DNA of 64,000 nucleotides from Cupriavidus basilensis (GTDB taxonomy: Bacteria; Pseudomonadota; Gammaproteobacteria; Burkholderiales; Burkholderiaceae): positions 1,922,001-1,986,000 of the forward strand of contig NZ_CP010537.1 of assembly GCF_000832305.1 (NCBI RefSeq), written 5' to 3'. Both the position numbers and the translations under genes were made by a program. Of the stretch, positions 32,717 through 41,815 are shown piece by piece (positions within the stretch are counted from its first letter, which is position 1; the number at the start of each line of letters is the position of its first letter). A model generated the notes under the pieces. It saw only the letters and a program-made list of their open reading frames with translations, was not told the origin of the DNA and made no database searches.

Positions 32717-34717
32717 ATGAAGCAGCCCACGCCATTTCAAAAGATCCTGATCGCCAACCGGGGCGAAATCGCCTTGCGCGTGATGCGCAGCGCCACCGCG
32801 CTGGGCTACCGCACGGTGGCGGTCTACTCCAGCGCCGATGCCGGCGCGCGCCATGTCGAGGAGGCCGGCCAGGCGGTGTATATCGGCCAGGCGCAGCCGG
32901 CGCAGTCCTACCTGCGCATCGACGCCATCATCGAGGCAGCGCGGCGTAGCGGCGCCGACGCCGTGCATCCCGGCTACGGCTTCCTGGCGGAGAATGCCGC
33001 TTTTGCCCGCGCCTGCCGCGAGGCGGGGCTGGTATTCATCGGCCCGTCGGCCGAGTCCATCGTGGCGATGGGCAACAAGGCCGGCGCCAAGCGGCTGATG
33101 ATGGCCGCGGACGTGCCGTGCATCCCGGGCTACCAGGGCGAGGACCAGGACGAGGCGCGCCTGTGCGCCGAGGCCGAGCGCATCGGCTTCCCGGTCATGA
33201 TCAAGGCCACGGCAGGCGGGGGCGGGCGCGGCATGCGGCTGGTGCCGCACGCGCGGGCCTTTCCCGAGCTGCTGCGCAGCGCGCGCTCGGAAGCGCAGGG
33301 CGCCTTCGGCGACCCTGAGGTGATCCTGGAGCGGGCCGTGGTGGAACCGCGCCATATCGAGATCCAGATCCTGGCGGACCGCTATGGCAACGCCATCCAC
33401 CTGGGCGAGCGCGATTGCTCGGTGCAGCGGCGCCACCAGAAGCTGATCGAAGAGGCGCCATCGCCCGCGGTGAGCGCCGAGCTGCGGGCCCGCATGGGCG
33501 CCACCGCCGTGGCCGCCGTCAAGGCGATCGGCTACGAAGGCGCGGGCACGCTGGAGTTCCTGCTCGACCGCGACGGCAACTATTACTTCATGGAGATGAA
33601 CACGCGGCTGCAGGTGGAGCATCCCGTGACCGAGGCCATCACCGGCCTGGACCTGGTGGCGCTGCAACTGCGGATTGCCGCAGGCGAGCCGCTGCCGCTC
33701 AGGCAGGAAGACGTGCGCTTTTCCGGCCACGCCATCGAAGTGCGCCTGTGCGCCGAAGACGCCGATCAAGGCTTTATGCCGCAAAGCGGCGAGATTGCAC
33801 TGTGGCAGGCCCCGCCCGCCTTGCGCGTGGAACATGCGCTGGGCAGTGGCGCCGCAATCCCGCCGTACTACGACTCCATGATCGCCAAGCTCATCAGCTA
33901 CGGCGGAACACGCGACGAAGCGCGGCGCAAGCTGTCGCAAGGCCTGGAAGACCTGGTGGCGCTTGGCGTGACCACCAACCAGGTGTTCCTTGGCCGCTGC
34001 CTCGCCCATCCCGCCTTTGCCGCGGGAGAGGCCACCACCGCCTTCATCGGCCAGCACCAGGACGCGCTGCTGCAGCCCGATGCGGCCTTACGCCAGCGCG
34101 CCGCCGCGCTGGCGGCGCTGCTCCTGTATGAAACCTCGCCGGAGCGCCAGCCGGGCGCGCCAGCCGCGAGCCTGGCCCCCACGCTGCCCATCGGCCTGCG
34201 CTACCGGGTCAACGGGGCGGAGCATCAGGCCAGCCTGGCATATGGCGCAGGCAATCGCTTCGCGGTTGCCATGGGCGAGTCGCGCTTTGCCTTCGAGACC
34301 ATCGCCCTAGGCGCGCATTCGGTACGTTTCAGCTGCGATGGCCTGGTCGAGAGCGCCACCTTCCATCGCGACGCCAGCACGCTGCTGCTGCACTACCAGG
34401 GCACGCCGCTGCGCATCGAGGACCACACCCGGGCCGCCGCCGCCAGGGCTGGCGAGGCTGCCGGGGACGGCAAGCTGCGCGCGTCGATGAACGGCCGGGT
34501 GGTCAACGTGATGGTGGCCGCCGGCGACCAGGTCGAGGCGGGCCAGCCCATGGTCACGCTGGAAGCCATGAAGATGGAGCACATCCACGTGGCCCCGGCC
34601 GCCGGCCGGGTCGGCGCCGTGCACGTGCAGGTTGGCGACCAGGCCGCTGCCATGCGCGTGATCGCGGAAATCGAGTTCGAGGCGCCGCCGGCGGAACCGG
34701 TCAAGGCTGCCGCCTGA
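32717..34717 (+). CDS. Biotin-dependent acyl-CoA carboxylase, biotin carboxylase/carrier (alpha) subunit
   Basis: A 666-residue alpha chain. The biotin carboxylase part opens KILIANRGEIALRVMRSATA, has the ATP-grasp glycine loop KATAGGGGRGMRLV, and the MEMNTRLQVEHPVTEAITG catalytic segment. A BT-like linker follows, then the biotin carrier domain with EAMKMEH, where Lys619 receives biotin. It uses ATP and bicarbonate to load biotin for the beta subunit. It lies about 40 nt after the acyl-CoA dehydrogenase gene. Confidence 0.93.
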   Translation: MKQPTPFQKILIANRGEIALRVMRSATALGYRTVAVYSSADAGARHVEEAGQAVYIGQAQPAQSYLRIDAIIEAARRSGADAVHPGYGFLAENAAFARACREAGLVFIGPSAESIVAMGNKAGAKRLMMAADVPCIPGYQGEDQDEARLCAEAERIGFPVMIKATAGGGGRGMRLVPHARAFPELLRSARSEAQGAFGDPEVILERAVVEPRHIEIQILADRYGNAIHLGERDCSVQRRHQKLIEEAPSPAVSAELRARMGATAVAAVKAIGYEGAGTLEFLLDRDGNYYFMEMNTRLQVEHPVTEAITGLDLVALQLRIAAGEPLPLRQEDVRFSGHAIEVRLCAEDADQGFMPQSGEIALWQAPPALRVEHALGSGAAIPPYYDSMIAKLISYGGTRDEARRKLSQGLEDLVALGVTTNQVFLGRCLAHPAFAAGEATTAFIGQHQDALLQPDAALRQRAAALAALLLYETSPERQPGAPAASLAPTLPIGLRYRVNGAEHQASLAYGAGNRFAVAMGESRFAFETIALGAHSVRFSCDGLVESATFHRDASTLLLHYQGTPLRIEDHTRAAAARAGEAAGDGKLRASMNGRVVNVMVAAGDQVEAGQPMVTLEAMKMEHIHVAPAAGRVGAVHVQVGDQAAAMRVIAEIEFEAPPAEPVKAAA

Positions 34718-34802
34718 GTCCTCCGAGTGGCCTGAGCCTGTTGCCACGTCACGCGCCAGGCCGAGTTTCAACACACCGACACAGCCTAACCAGCGGAGCA
34801 CC

Positions 34803-35588
34803 ATGAGCGAATCGGAAACCCCAGCCGTCCTCCATGAAAAACGCGGCGCCGCGTTCTGGATCACCATCAACCGGCCCGACAAGCGCAATGCCATCAACAA
34901 GGAAGTCGTGGCCGGCATCCGGGCGGGCTACCGCGCCGCGCACGCAGACCCCGCCATCCGCGCCATCGTGCTGACCGGCGCCGGCGACAAGGCCTTCTGC
35001 GCCGGTGGCGACCTGCAGCCGGGCAAGGGCTTTGCCTTCGACCTTTCGCAGCCGAATGTGGACTACGCCGACATGCTGCGCGAATCCCAGCAAGCCACGC
35101 TGCCCAGCGTCGCGCGGATCAACGGCACCTGCATGGCCGGCGGCATGGGCTTGCTGTGCATGACCGATATGGCGGTGGCCGCCGACAACGCCGTGTTTGG
35201 CCTGCCGGAGGTCAAGGTGGGGGTGTTCCCGATGCAGGTGCTGAGCCTGCTACAAACGCTGGCGCCGCCCCGGCTGGTGCGCGAGTGGTGCATCAGCGGC
35301 GAGCCGTTTTCCGCCGCCGAGGCCAAGGCCGCCGGCCTGGTCAACCACCTGGCCGCGCCGGGCGAGCTGGACGCGCGCACCGAATGGCTGGTCGCCCGCG
35401 TGGCCGACAAGTCGCCCACCGCGATCCGGCGCGGCAAGTACGCCATGCAAGCCATGGCGTCGATGAGCTTTTCCGAAGGCATCGCCTATACCGAAAGCCA
35501 GATCGCGCTGCTGGCGATGACCGAAGACGCACGCGAAGGCCTGGCCGCCTTCAACGAGAAGCGCAAGCCGGTCTGGACCGGCAGGTAA
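34803..35588 (+). CDS. Enoyl-CoA hydratase/isomerase family protein
   Basis: A 261-residue crotonase. The oxyanion hole is formed by FCAGGDLQPG and GTCMAGGMGLLCMTDMAVAA. PEVKVGVFPMQVLSLLQ carries the catalytic-type Glu region. In the Atu and Liu pathways the hydratase acts directly after the carboxylase on a glutaconyl-CoA derivative, which would fit the gene order here. The lyase that would follow is not in the window. Confidence 0.9.
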   Translation: MSESETPAVLHEKRGAAFWITINRPDKRNAINKEVVAGIRAGYRAAHADPAIRAIVLTGAGDKAFCAGGDLQPGKGFAFDLSQPNVDYADMLRESQQATLPSVARINGTCMAGGMGLLCMTDMAVAADNAVFGLPEVKVGVFPMQVLSLLQTLAPPRLVREWCISGEPFSAAEAKAAGLVNHLAAPGELDARTEWLVARVADKSPTAIRRGKYAMQAMASMSFSEGIAYTESQIALLAMTEDAREGLAAFNEKRKPVWTGR

Positions 35589-35660
35589 GACAACCGGCGA
35601 GGCGCACGCCGGGCGGCGCGCGCTGGCGGTGTCTGCAACGATTGAACGAGGAAGCAGCCT

Positions 35661-37232
35661 ATGAACAGAGCATCGTCGACAGCATCGTCCACCCAAGCGG
35701 ACAGCGCCGCCTTCCTGGCGCTCGGCATGGCGCAATGGCTGCGCCGCCGCGCTGCGCGCAGCCCCCGCAGCCCCGCGCTGACCTGCGCCGGGCAGACCTG
35801 GACCTATGCCGAGCTGGTGGCCGACGCCGGGAAGATGGCCGCCGTGCTGGCGGCGGGCGGCGTCGGACGCGGCCAGCGCGTGGGCTACCTTGGCCTGAAC
35901 GACCCGCTGTTCCTGGTGACGCAGTTCGCCTGCGCCTGGCTGGGCGCCATCTTCGTGCCGCTTAATTTCCGGCTCACCGGGCCGGAGCTGGCCTTTATCC
36001 TCAATGATGCCGGCGTGCATACGCTGTTCGCCGATGAGGACTACGCCGGCCTGATCGATGAAGCGCGCCCGGCGCTGGAGTGCCAGCGCTACCTGCGCCG
36101 CACCGACGCGCCGGGCTGGGAAGGCCTGTTGCCGCGGATGGCGCAAGCCGGTGCCGCGCCGCCTGCCGTGCCCACCGATCCGGATGATGTGGCCGCGATC
36201 ATGTACACCTCGGGCACCACCGGACAACCCAAGGGCGCCATGCTCACGCATGGCAACTTCTGGGCCAACAACCTGAACGTGATGATGCTGAGCGACCTCG
36301 CCAGCACCGATGTCGCGCTCAATTTCGCGCCCCTGTTCCATGTTGGCGGCATGTGCTGCGTGAGCTTGCCCATCCTGATGGCGGGCGGCCATCTCGTGCT
36401 GCAGCGCAGCTTCGACCCCGCAGCCGTCATGCAGGCGGTGGCCGAGCACCGCGTGACGGTCAGCTTCGCGGTGCCCGCCATGCTGTTGTTCGTCAGCCAG
36501 CACCCGGATTTCGCGCAGGCGGACCTGTCCAGCCTGCGCACCATTTCGGTCGGCGGCGCCCCCATGCCCGAGCCGCTGCTGCGCCTGTTCGCCGGGCGCG
36601 GCATCCCGGTCAACCAGGGCTACGGCCTGACGGAGACCGCCGCCGCGACGACCTTCCTCGCCCCGGAGCGCGCGCAGGACAAGCTCGGCTCCTGTGGCAC
36701 GCCGGCCATGATGACCGAAGTCTGCATCCGCGACTTCGACGGCAAGCCACTGACCGAGCCGCAGGCCCGCGGCGAGATCTGCGCGCGTGGCGGCAACATC
36801 ATGAAAGGCTACTGGAACCGCCCGGACGCCAGCGCCGCGGCGTTCTACGACGGCGGCTGGTTCCGCACCGGCGACGTCGGCTATGTCGACGAAGAAGGCT
36901 TCTACTACGTCTGCGACCGCTTGAAGGACATGGTGATTACCGGCGGCGAGAACGTCTACCCGGCCGAAGTCGAAAGCGTGCTGTACGAGCACCCGGCCAT
37001 TGCCGAAGTCGCCGTGATCGGCGCGCCCGACGAGCGCTGGGGCGAGCATGTGGTAGCCGTGGCGGCGCTCAAGGCGGGCGCCAGCCTGACGCTGGAGGAA
37101 CTGCAGGCCTTCGCGCAACCGCGCCTGGCGCGCTACAAGCTGCCGCGTGCGTTGCGGGTGGTGGCGGCGTTGCCGCGCAATCCGACGGGGAAGGTGTTGA
37201 AGGTCAGGTTGAGGGAGATGGGGCAGGGGTAA
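35661..37232 (+). CDS. Acid:CoA ligase, medium/long chain
   Basis: A 523-residue adenylate-forming enzyme. IMYTSGTTGQPKGAM is the P-loop, QGYGLTETAAATTFL the A5 motif, FRTGDVGYVDEEGFYYVCDR the hinge, and NPTGKVLKVRLREM holds the catalytic Lys. It is one of five ligases in the island and lies within the carboxylase operon, which makes it the best candidate for activating the acid fed to this pathway. Chain-length preference cannot be read by eye. Confidence 0.92.
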   Translation: MNRASSTASSTQADSAAFLALGMAQWLRRRAARSPRSPALTCAGQTWTYAELVADAGKMAAVLAAGGVGRGQRVGYLGLNDPLFLVTQFACAWLGAIFVPLNFRLTGPELAFILNDAGVHTLFADEDYAGLIDEARPALECQRYLRRTDAPGWEGLLPRMAQAGAAPPAVPTDPDDVAAIMYTSGTTGQPKGAMLTHGNFWANNLNVMMLSDLASTDVALNFAPLFHVGGMCCVSLPILMAGGHLVLQRSFDPAAVMQAVAEHRVTVSFAVPAMLLFVSQHPDFAQADLSSLRTISVGGAPMPEPLLRLFAGRGIPVNQGYGLTETAAATTFLAPERAQDKLGSCGTPAMMTEVCIRDFDGKPLTEPQARGEICARGGNIMKGYWNRPDASAAAFYDGGWFRTGDVGYVDEEGFYYVCDRLKDMVITGGENVYPAEVESVLYEHPAIAEVAVIGAPDERWGEHVVAVAALKAGASLTLEELQAFAQPRLARYKLPRALRVVAALPRNPTGKVLKVRLREMGQG

Positions 37233-37335
37233 GAGGGTAGGAGGTAGGGGGTACGGGTGGAGCATGGCGAAAGAACCAGCAGAACGCAAACCTCCAAACT
37301 CGGCTGGGAAATTCTAAAAAACCGCAGGAGCCCCA

Positions 37336-37947
37336 ATGGCAGGACCAACCATCGACTTCTGGCAAGTCCGCTTCGAATCCGGGCAAACCCCTTGGGAGCG
37401 CGAAGCCGCCAGCCCGCAACTCCTGGCCTGGCTTGCCCAAGGCGCCATCCAGCCCGGGGAGCGTGTGATCGTGCCCGGCTGTGGCGGTGGCTGGGAAGTC
37501 GCCGCGCTGGCCGCGCATGGCGCGCGGGTCAGCGGCATCGACTACGCGCCCGGGGCGCTGGCCCGCACGCTTGCCCGGCTGGCGCCGGGCGGACTGCAAG
37601 CGGCCCTGGAACAGGCGGACGTGTTGCATTGGCAGCCGGCCACGCCGGTGGATGCCATCTATGAGCAGACCTGCCTGTGCGCGCTGCACCCCGACCACTG
37701 GACCCGTTACGCCGCCCAGCTCCATGGCTGGCTGCGTCCCGGCGCACGCCTGCTGGCGCTGTTCATGCAGATGCGCCGCGACAGCGCAGGCCAGGGCATG
37801 GTGGAAGGGCCGCCGTATCACTGCGACATCAACGCCATGCGCGTGCTGTTCCCGGCCCAGCAATGGGAATGGCCCAAGCCGCCGTTTAGCGCTGTCGCGC
37901 ATCCCAGCGGCGCGTTCGAGCTTGCGGTAGTGCTGGTGCGCCGCTGA
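37336..37947 (+). CDS. Thiopurine S-methyltransferase-like (TPMT family) methyltransferase
   Basis: A 203-residue class I SAM-dependent methyltransferase. FWQVRFESGQTPWE is the TPMT opening motif, VPGCGGGWEVAALAAHG is the SAM-binding glycine loop, and DAIYEQTCLCALHP is the conserved core. Bacterial relatives methylate thiols, selenium or tellurium oxyanions, or thiocyanate. It sits at the end of the carboxylase operon, about 100 nt after the ligase, so it may detoxify a thiol by-product or be unrelated to the pathway. Confidence 0.85.
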   Translation: MAGPTIDFWQVRFESGQTPWEREAASPQLLAWLAQGAIQPGERVIVPGCGGGWEVAALAAHGARVSGIDYAPGALARTLARLAPGGLQAALEQADVLHWQPATPVDAIYEQTCLCALHPDHWTRYAAQLHGWLRPGARLLALFMQMRRDSAGQGMVEGPPYHCDINAMRVLFPAQQWEWPKPPFSAVAHPSGAFELAVVLVRR

Positions 37948-37976
37948 TCCCCTGGCGGCGCACAGCGCCAGCCGCG

Positions 37977-37990
37977 TTACCCATGGGTAA
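37977..37990. repeat. 14-bp palindrome upstream of the liv operon
   Basis: TTACCCATGGGTAA, a perfect palindrome 18 nt before regulon site G. Its halves equal the ATGGGTA/TACCCAT half-sites of the hipBA operator at 51757, which may be chance. Confidence 0.5.
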
Positions 37991-38008
37991 TCCCCAATCC
38001 ATATACAG

Positions 38009-38048
38009 CCAGTCCACACAAGAGCCGCACCGGTAGTTTTGTTACGGT
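38009..38048 (+). promoter_or_regulatory. Regulon promoter G, before livHMGF
   Basis: Element CCAGTCCACACAAGA with TACGGT starting exactly 34 nt after its first base, leaving a leader of about 155 nt before the livH start. Confidence 0.6.
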
Positions 38049-38049
38049 G

Positions 38050-38076
38050 GCAGCAGTCGCAGCAATCGCAGCAGTC
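38050..38076. repeat. Three 9-nt tandem repeats in the livH leader
   Basis: GCAGCAGTC, GCAGCAATC, GCAGCAGTC, directly after the -10-like hexamer of promoter G. Copy-number change here would alter the untranslated leader. Confidence 0.6.
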
Positions 38077-38208
38077 GCAACGCGGCGAAGCGCAAGACGG
38101 CACGCATCGCACCCGGTGCCATCGGGCGCGCTTGACTCACCCAATTCCGAGACCGGCCCCTTGCCGCGCACCGCGCGCGGCAAGGGGCGGCCGGCACAGG
38201 AGACAAGA

Positions 38209-39081
38209 TTGGAGATCCTGCAATTGACGATCTCGGGGATCGCGCTGGGCTGCATCTACGCGCTGATCGCCCTGGGCTTTGTGCTGATCTACAAGGCGAC
38301 CGAGACGGTGAACTTCGCGCAAGGCGAGTTCATGATGCTGGGCGCCTTCGCCGGCGTGGTGCTGACCATGCTCGGGTTGCCGCTGGTCCTTGCCGTGCCG
38401 TTGACAGTGGCGGGCATGGCTGGCTTCGGCATGCTGGTCGAGCGCCTGGCGATTCGCCCCATCCTGGGCCAGCCGCAGTTCACCGTGGTGATGTTGACCA
38501 TCGGCATGGGCTACGTGATGCGTGGGCTGATCACCATGGTGCCGGGCATCGGCGCCGGCACGCATACCTTGCCGGTGCCTTACCAGGGCATGGTGTGGCG
38601 CACCGGCGCGCTGGTGCTGAGCGTGGAGCAAGTGGCAGTGATCGGCGTCACCGCGGCGCTTTGCGTGGTGCTTTACCTGGTGTTCCGCTACAGCCGCATC
38701 GGCGTGGCGATGCAGGCCAGCTCGCAGAACCAGCTTGCCGCTTACTACATGGGCATTCCGGTGCGCCGGCTCAACGGGCTGGTCTGGGGCTTGTCGGCGT
38801 CGGTGGCCGCGATCGCCGGCCTGCTGCTGGCGCCCATCACCTTTGTTCACGCCAGCATGGGCATGCTCGGCCTCAAGGCCTTCCCCGCAGCGGTGGTGGG
38901 CGGCTTCGGCAGCCTGCCGGGCGCGATCGTGGGCGGGCTGGTGATCGGTGTGGTGGAGTCGCTGGCGGGCTTTTACCTGCCCGAGGGCTTCAAGGACGTC
39001 GCGGCCTATGTCGTGGTGCTGATCATGCTGGTGGTCAAGCCGAACGGCCTGTTCGGCGAGAACCTGCGCAAAAAGGTGTAG
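38209..39081 (+). CDS. ABC transporter permease, LivH type
   Basis: A 290-residue inner-membrane permease starting at TTG (LEILQLTISGIALGCIYALI) with AGGAGA 5 nt upstream. Earlier in-frame starts would add a non-membrane leader from the promoter region. It has eight or so hydrophobic segments and the LivH signatures ETVNFAQGEFMMLGAFAGVV and KAFPAAVVGGFGSLPGAIVG. It pairs with LivM to import a branched-chain-type substrate, here probably the acid degraded by the island. Confidence 0.9.
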   Translation: MEILQLTISGIALGCIYALIALGFVLIYKATETVNFAQGEFMMLGAFAGVVLTMLGLPLVLAVPLTVAGMAGFGMLVERLAIRPILGQPQFTVVMLTIGMGYVMRGLITMVPGIGAGTHTLPVPYQGMVWRTGALVLSVEQVAVIGVTAALCVVLYLVFRYSRIGVAMQASSQNQLAAYYMGIPVRRLNGLVWGLSASVAAIAGLLLAPITFVHASMGMLGLKAFPAAVVGGFGSLPGAIVGGLVIGVVESLAGFYLPEGFKDVAAYVVVLIMLVVKPNGLFGENLRKKV

Positions 39082-39088
39082 AGACGCG

Positions 39089-40165
39089 ATGCGATTCCTC
39101 TTCAAGACCGACTATCGCCAGGACCTGCGCCTGGCCAGGCACCCGGGCCATATGTTCTGGTACGGCTTGCTGATGGCTTGCCTGCTGATCGCGCCGGGCT
39201 GGGCCAGCAGCTACTGGATCGCGCAGCTTGGCTTTGTGCTGATCTACGCCATTGCGGGCCTGGGCCTGATGGTGCTGTCCGGCTACACCGGGCTGCTGTC
39301 GATCGGACATGCGGCCTTCCTTGGCGTGGGCGCCTATACGCAGGCCTGGCTGACCAGCCACGGCGTGCCCTTCGTGCCTGCCTTGCTGGCCGCGGCTGCG
39401 CTGTCGGCACTGACGGGCGTGGTGGTGGGACTGCCGGCGTTGCGCGTCAAGGGCATCTACCTGGCGATCGCCACCCTGGCCTTCGGCCTGATCGTCGAGG
39501 AGATCCTGGCGCGCTGGGAGAGCGTGACAGGCGGCAATGCCGGCCTGCCGGTGGCCGCGCCGCAGCTGTGGGGCTATGTGCTTGACGGGCCGGTGGCGTT
39601 CTACTACCTGTCGCTCGCGGTCTGCCTGCTGGCCACGCTGGCCGTGCTCAACCTGCTGCGCAGCGCCACGGGGCGGGCCTTCATCGCCATCCGGGACTCG
39701 GAGATCTCGGCGCAGAGCATGGGCATCCACCTGGCGCGCTACAAGACCTTGTCGTTTGCGTTGTCTGCCGCGCTGGTTGGCATCGCGGGGGCGCTGTATG
39801 CCCACAAGCTGCGCTATATCTCGCCCGAGCAATTCGGCATTGCCCAGTCGATCGACTTGTTGCTGCTGGTTGTGGTGGGCGGGCTGGGCTCTGTGCATGG
39901 CGCGTTTCTTGGCGCGATCTTCCTGATCGTCATGCCGCAGATGATCGTGCTGGCGAAGGATCTCCTGCCGCCTGCCATCGGGCAGGCCAGCGGCATGCAG
40001 GCGCTGGTGTACGGGCTGGTGCTGATGGCTTTCGTGCTGTTCGAGCCGATGGGGCTGTATGGGCGCTGGCGCAAGATCCGCACGTACCTGGAACTGTTTC
40101 CCTTCTATCGCCAGGGCATGTTCCGGCGCCAGAAGGCCTTCCAGCGCTCCGAGCGCCTGAAATAA
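39089..40165 (+). CDS. ABC transporter permease, LivM type
   Basis: A 358-residue permease with about ten membrane segments. LGLMVLSGYTGLLSIGHAAF is the LivM hallmark, IRDSEISAQSMGIHLARYKT the coupling loop to the ATPases, and VVGGLGSVHGAFLGAIFLIV the conserved C-terminal helix pair. It follows livH by 7 nt. A basic cytoplasmic tail follows the last helix. Confidence 0.92.
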   Translation: MRFLFKTDYRQDLRLARHPGHMFWYGLLMACLLIAPGWASSYWIAQLGFVLIYAIAGLGLMVLSGYTGLLSIGHAAFLGVGAYTQAWLTSHGVPFVPALLAAAALSALTGVVVGLPALRVKGIYLAIATLAFGLIVEEILARWESVTGGNAGLPVAAPQLWGYVLDGPVAFYYLSLAVCLLATLAVLNLLRSATGRAFIAIRDSEISAQSMGIHLARYKTLSFALSAALVGIAGALYAHKLRYISPEQFGIAQSIDLLLLVVVGGLGSVHGAFLGAIFLIVMPQMIVLAKDLLPPAIGQASGMQALVYGLVLMAFVLFEPMGLYGRWRKIRTYLELFPFYRQGMFRRQKAFQRSERLK

Positions 40166-40175
40166 GGAGGCCCGC

Positions 40176-40973
40176 ATGACAGACACTCTTCTCAGCGTGC
40201 GCGACCTGTCGGTGCGCTTTGGCGGCGTGCTGGCGCTTGGCGGCGTGAGCTTCGATGTGCGGCGCGGCGAGGTCTTTACGCTGATCGGGCCCAACGGGGC
40301 CGGCAAGACCACGGTGTTCAACCTGATCAGCCGCATCTATCCACCCACCAGCGGCGAGATCCTGTGGCAGGGCAGCAGCTTGACACGGTTGCCGCCACAC
40401 GCGATCGCCGCGCAGGGCATCGCGCGCACCTTCCAGAATATCGAGCTGTTCGAGCACGCCACGGTGCTGCAGAACCTCCTGATCGGCCACCACACGCATC
40501 GCGCCAGCGGCTTCTGGGCGGACCTGCTGTTTACCCCCGCCGCGCGCCGCTCGGAGCTGGCCGCGCGCCACAAGGCCGAGGAGATGATCGAGCTGCTGGA
40601 CCTGCAGGCGCACCGCGACGCGCTGGTGGCGGGCCTGCCCTATGGCGTGCGCAAGGTGGTGGAGCTGGCACGGGCCTTGTGCAGCAGCCCGCGGCTGTTG
40701 CTGCTGGACGAGCCGTCTTCCGGGCTGAATGTGGAGGAGACCGAGGACATGGCCTGGTGGATCCGCGATATCCAGAGCGAGCTGGGCATCACCGTGCTGA
40801 TGGTGGAGCACGACATGAGCCTGGTGTCGCGCGTGTCGGACCGGGTGCTGGCGATGAACCAGGGCCAGGTGCTGGCGCAGGGCACGCCTGCCGAGGTCCA
40901 GGAGCACCCCGGCGTGATCGAAGCTTACCTGGGGACCGTGGACGACGTAGCCTCACTGCGGAGGGCGGCATGA
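40176..40973 (+). CDS. ABC transporter ATPase, LivG type
   Basis: A 265-residue ATPase. Walker A is GPNGAGKTTVFNLIS, the Q-loop is GIARTFQN, the signature region is the LivG-variant LPYGVRKVVELARAL rather than LSGGQ, and Walker B is LLLLDEPSSGLN. It is coupled to livF by an ATGA overlap. Confidence 0.93.
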   Translation: MTDTLLSVRDLSVRFGGVLALGGVSFDVRRGEVFTLIGPNGAGKTTVFNLISRIYPPTSGEILWQGSSLTRLPPHAIAAQGIARTFQNIELFEHATVLQNLLIGHHTHRASGFWADLLFTPAARRSELAARHKAEEMIELLDLQAHRDALVAGLPYGVRKVVELARALCSSPRLLLLDEPSSGLNVEETEDMAWWIRDIQSELGITVLMVEHDMSLVSRVSDRVLAMNQGQVLAQGTPAEVQEHPGVIEAYLGTVDDVASLRRAA

Positions 40974-41782
40974 ACCTGATGCAAGGCGCAGACAAGATGC
41001 GCGAAATCCAGCACGCGCCAGTGCTCGCGCTGGCCAACGTGGAAAGCGCCTACGGCCCGGTCAAGGCGATCCGGGGCGTGAGCCTTGCCGTGCAGCGCGG
41101 CAGCATCGCGACCGTGCTGGGCGCCAACGGCGCCGGCAAGACCACCATCCTCAAGACCATTTCCGGCGTGCTGGACCCGACGCGCGGCAGCATCACCTTC
41201 AAGGGCGAGAGCATCGCTGCCATGGATCCGGCCCAGATCGTGCGGCGCGGCCTGAGCCACGTGCCCGAGGGCAGGGAGGTGTTCCCGCTGCTGTCGGTGC
41301 GCGACAACCTGCTGATGGGTGCCTATACGCGGCGCGACCGCGACGGCGTGGCGCGCGACATGGAGATGGTCTACGACTACTTCCCGGTGCTGCGCGAGCG
41401 TGCCGCGCAGGATGCCGGCCTGCTCTCGGGCGGCCAGCAGCAGATGCTGGCGATCTCGCGCGCGCTGATGGCCGCGCCGGAGCTGATCCTGCTCGACGAG
41501 CCCAGCCTGGGCTTGTCGCCAAAGCTCACCAAGGACATCTTCGAAATCGTGGTGCGCATCAACCGCGAGCGCGGCACCACCATCTTGCTGGTGGAGCAGA
41601 ACGCCAATATGGCGCTCAACGCGGCGGACTATGGCTATGTGCTGGAGAACGGCCGCATCGTGGCCGAGGACACCTGCGCCGTGCTGCGCGAGAAGGACGA
41701 CATCAAGGAGTTCTACCTGGGCATGAAGGACAACGGCGTGCGCGGCGAGCGCCGCTGGAAAAAGCGCAAGACCTGGCGCTAG
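40970..41782 (+). CDS. ABC transporter ATPase, LivF type
   Basis: A 270-residue ATPase starting at an ATG that overlaps the livG stop, with GGAGGG upstream. Walker A is GANGAGKTTILKTI, the signature is LSGGQQQMLAISRAL, and Walker B is LILLDEPSLGLSP. The C-terminal extension (GERRWKKRKTWR) is basic and longer than usual for LivF. It completes the importer with LivHMG and the LivK-like protein encoded 4 kb on. Confidence 0.92.
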   Translation: MNLMQGADKMREIQHAPVLALANVESAYGPVKAIRGVSLAVQRGSIATVLGANGAGKTTILKTISGVLDPTRGSITFKGESIAAMDPAQIVRRGLSHVPEGREVFPLLSVRDNLLMGAYTRRDRDGVARDMEMVYDYFPVLRERAAQDAGLLSGGQQQMLAISRALMAAPELILLDEPSLGLSPKLTKDIFEIVVRINRERGTTILLVEQNANMALNAADYGYVLENGRIVAEDTCAVLREKDDIKEFYLGMKDNGVRGERRWKKRKTWR

Positions 41783-41815
41783 CGCGCTAACCGATCACCA
41801 AGTCGAGAGCAATCA

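Noticed and set aside
31526..34057. Very long antisense open frame opposite the acyl-CoA dehydrogenase and carboxylase alpha genes
   Set aside because: It is composition-driven: His/Gln/Arg/Gly-rich with no domain, exactly opposite well-supported genes. The same applies to the long frames at 9042-10952, 19362-21893 and 35250-37289.
40364..40969. Long N-terminal extension of the LivF frame across livG
   Set aside because: The extension is the out-of-frame shadow of livG; a strong ribosome-binding site and ATGA overlap mark the real livF start at 40970.
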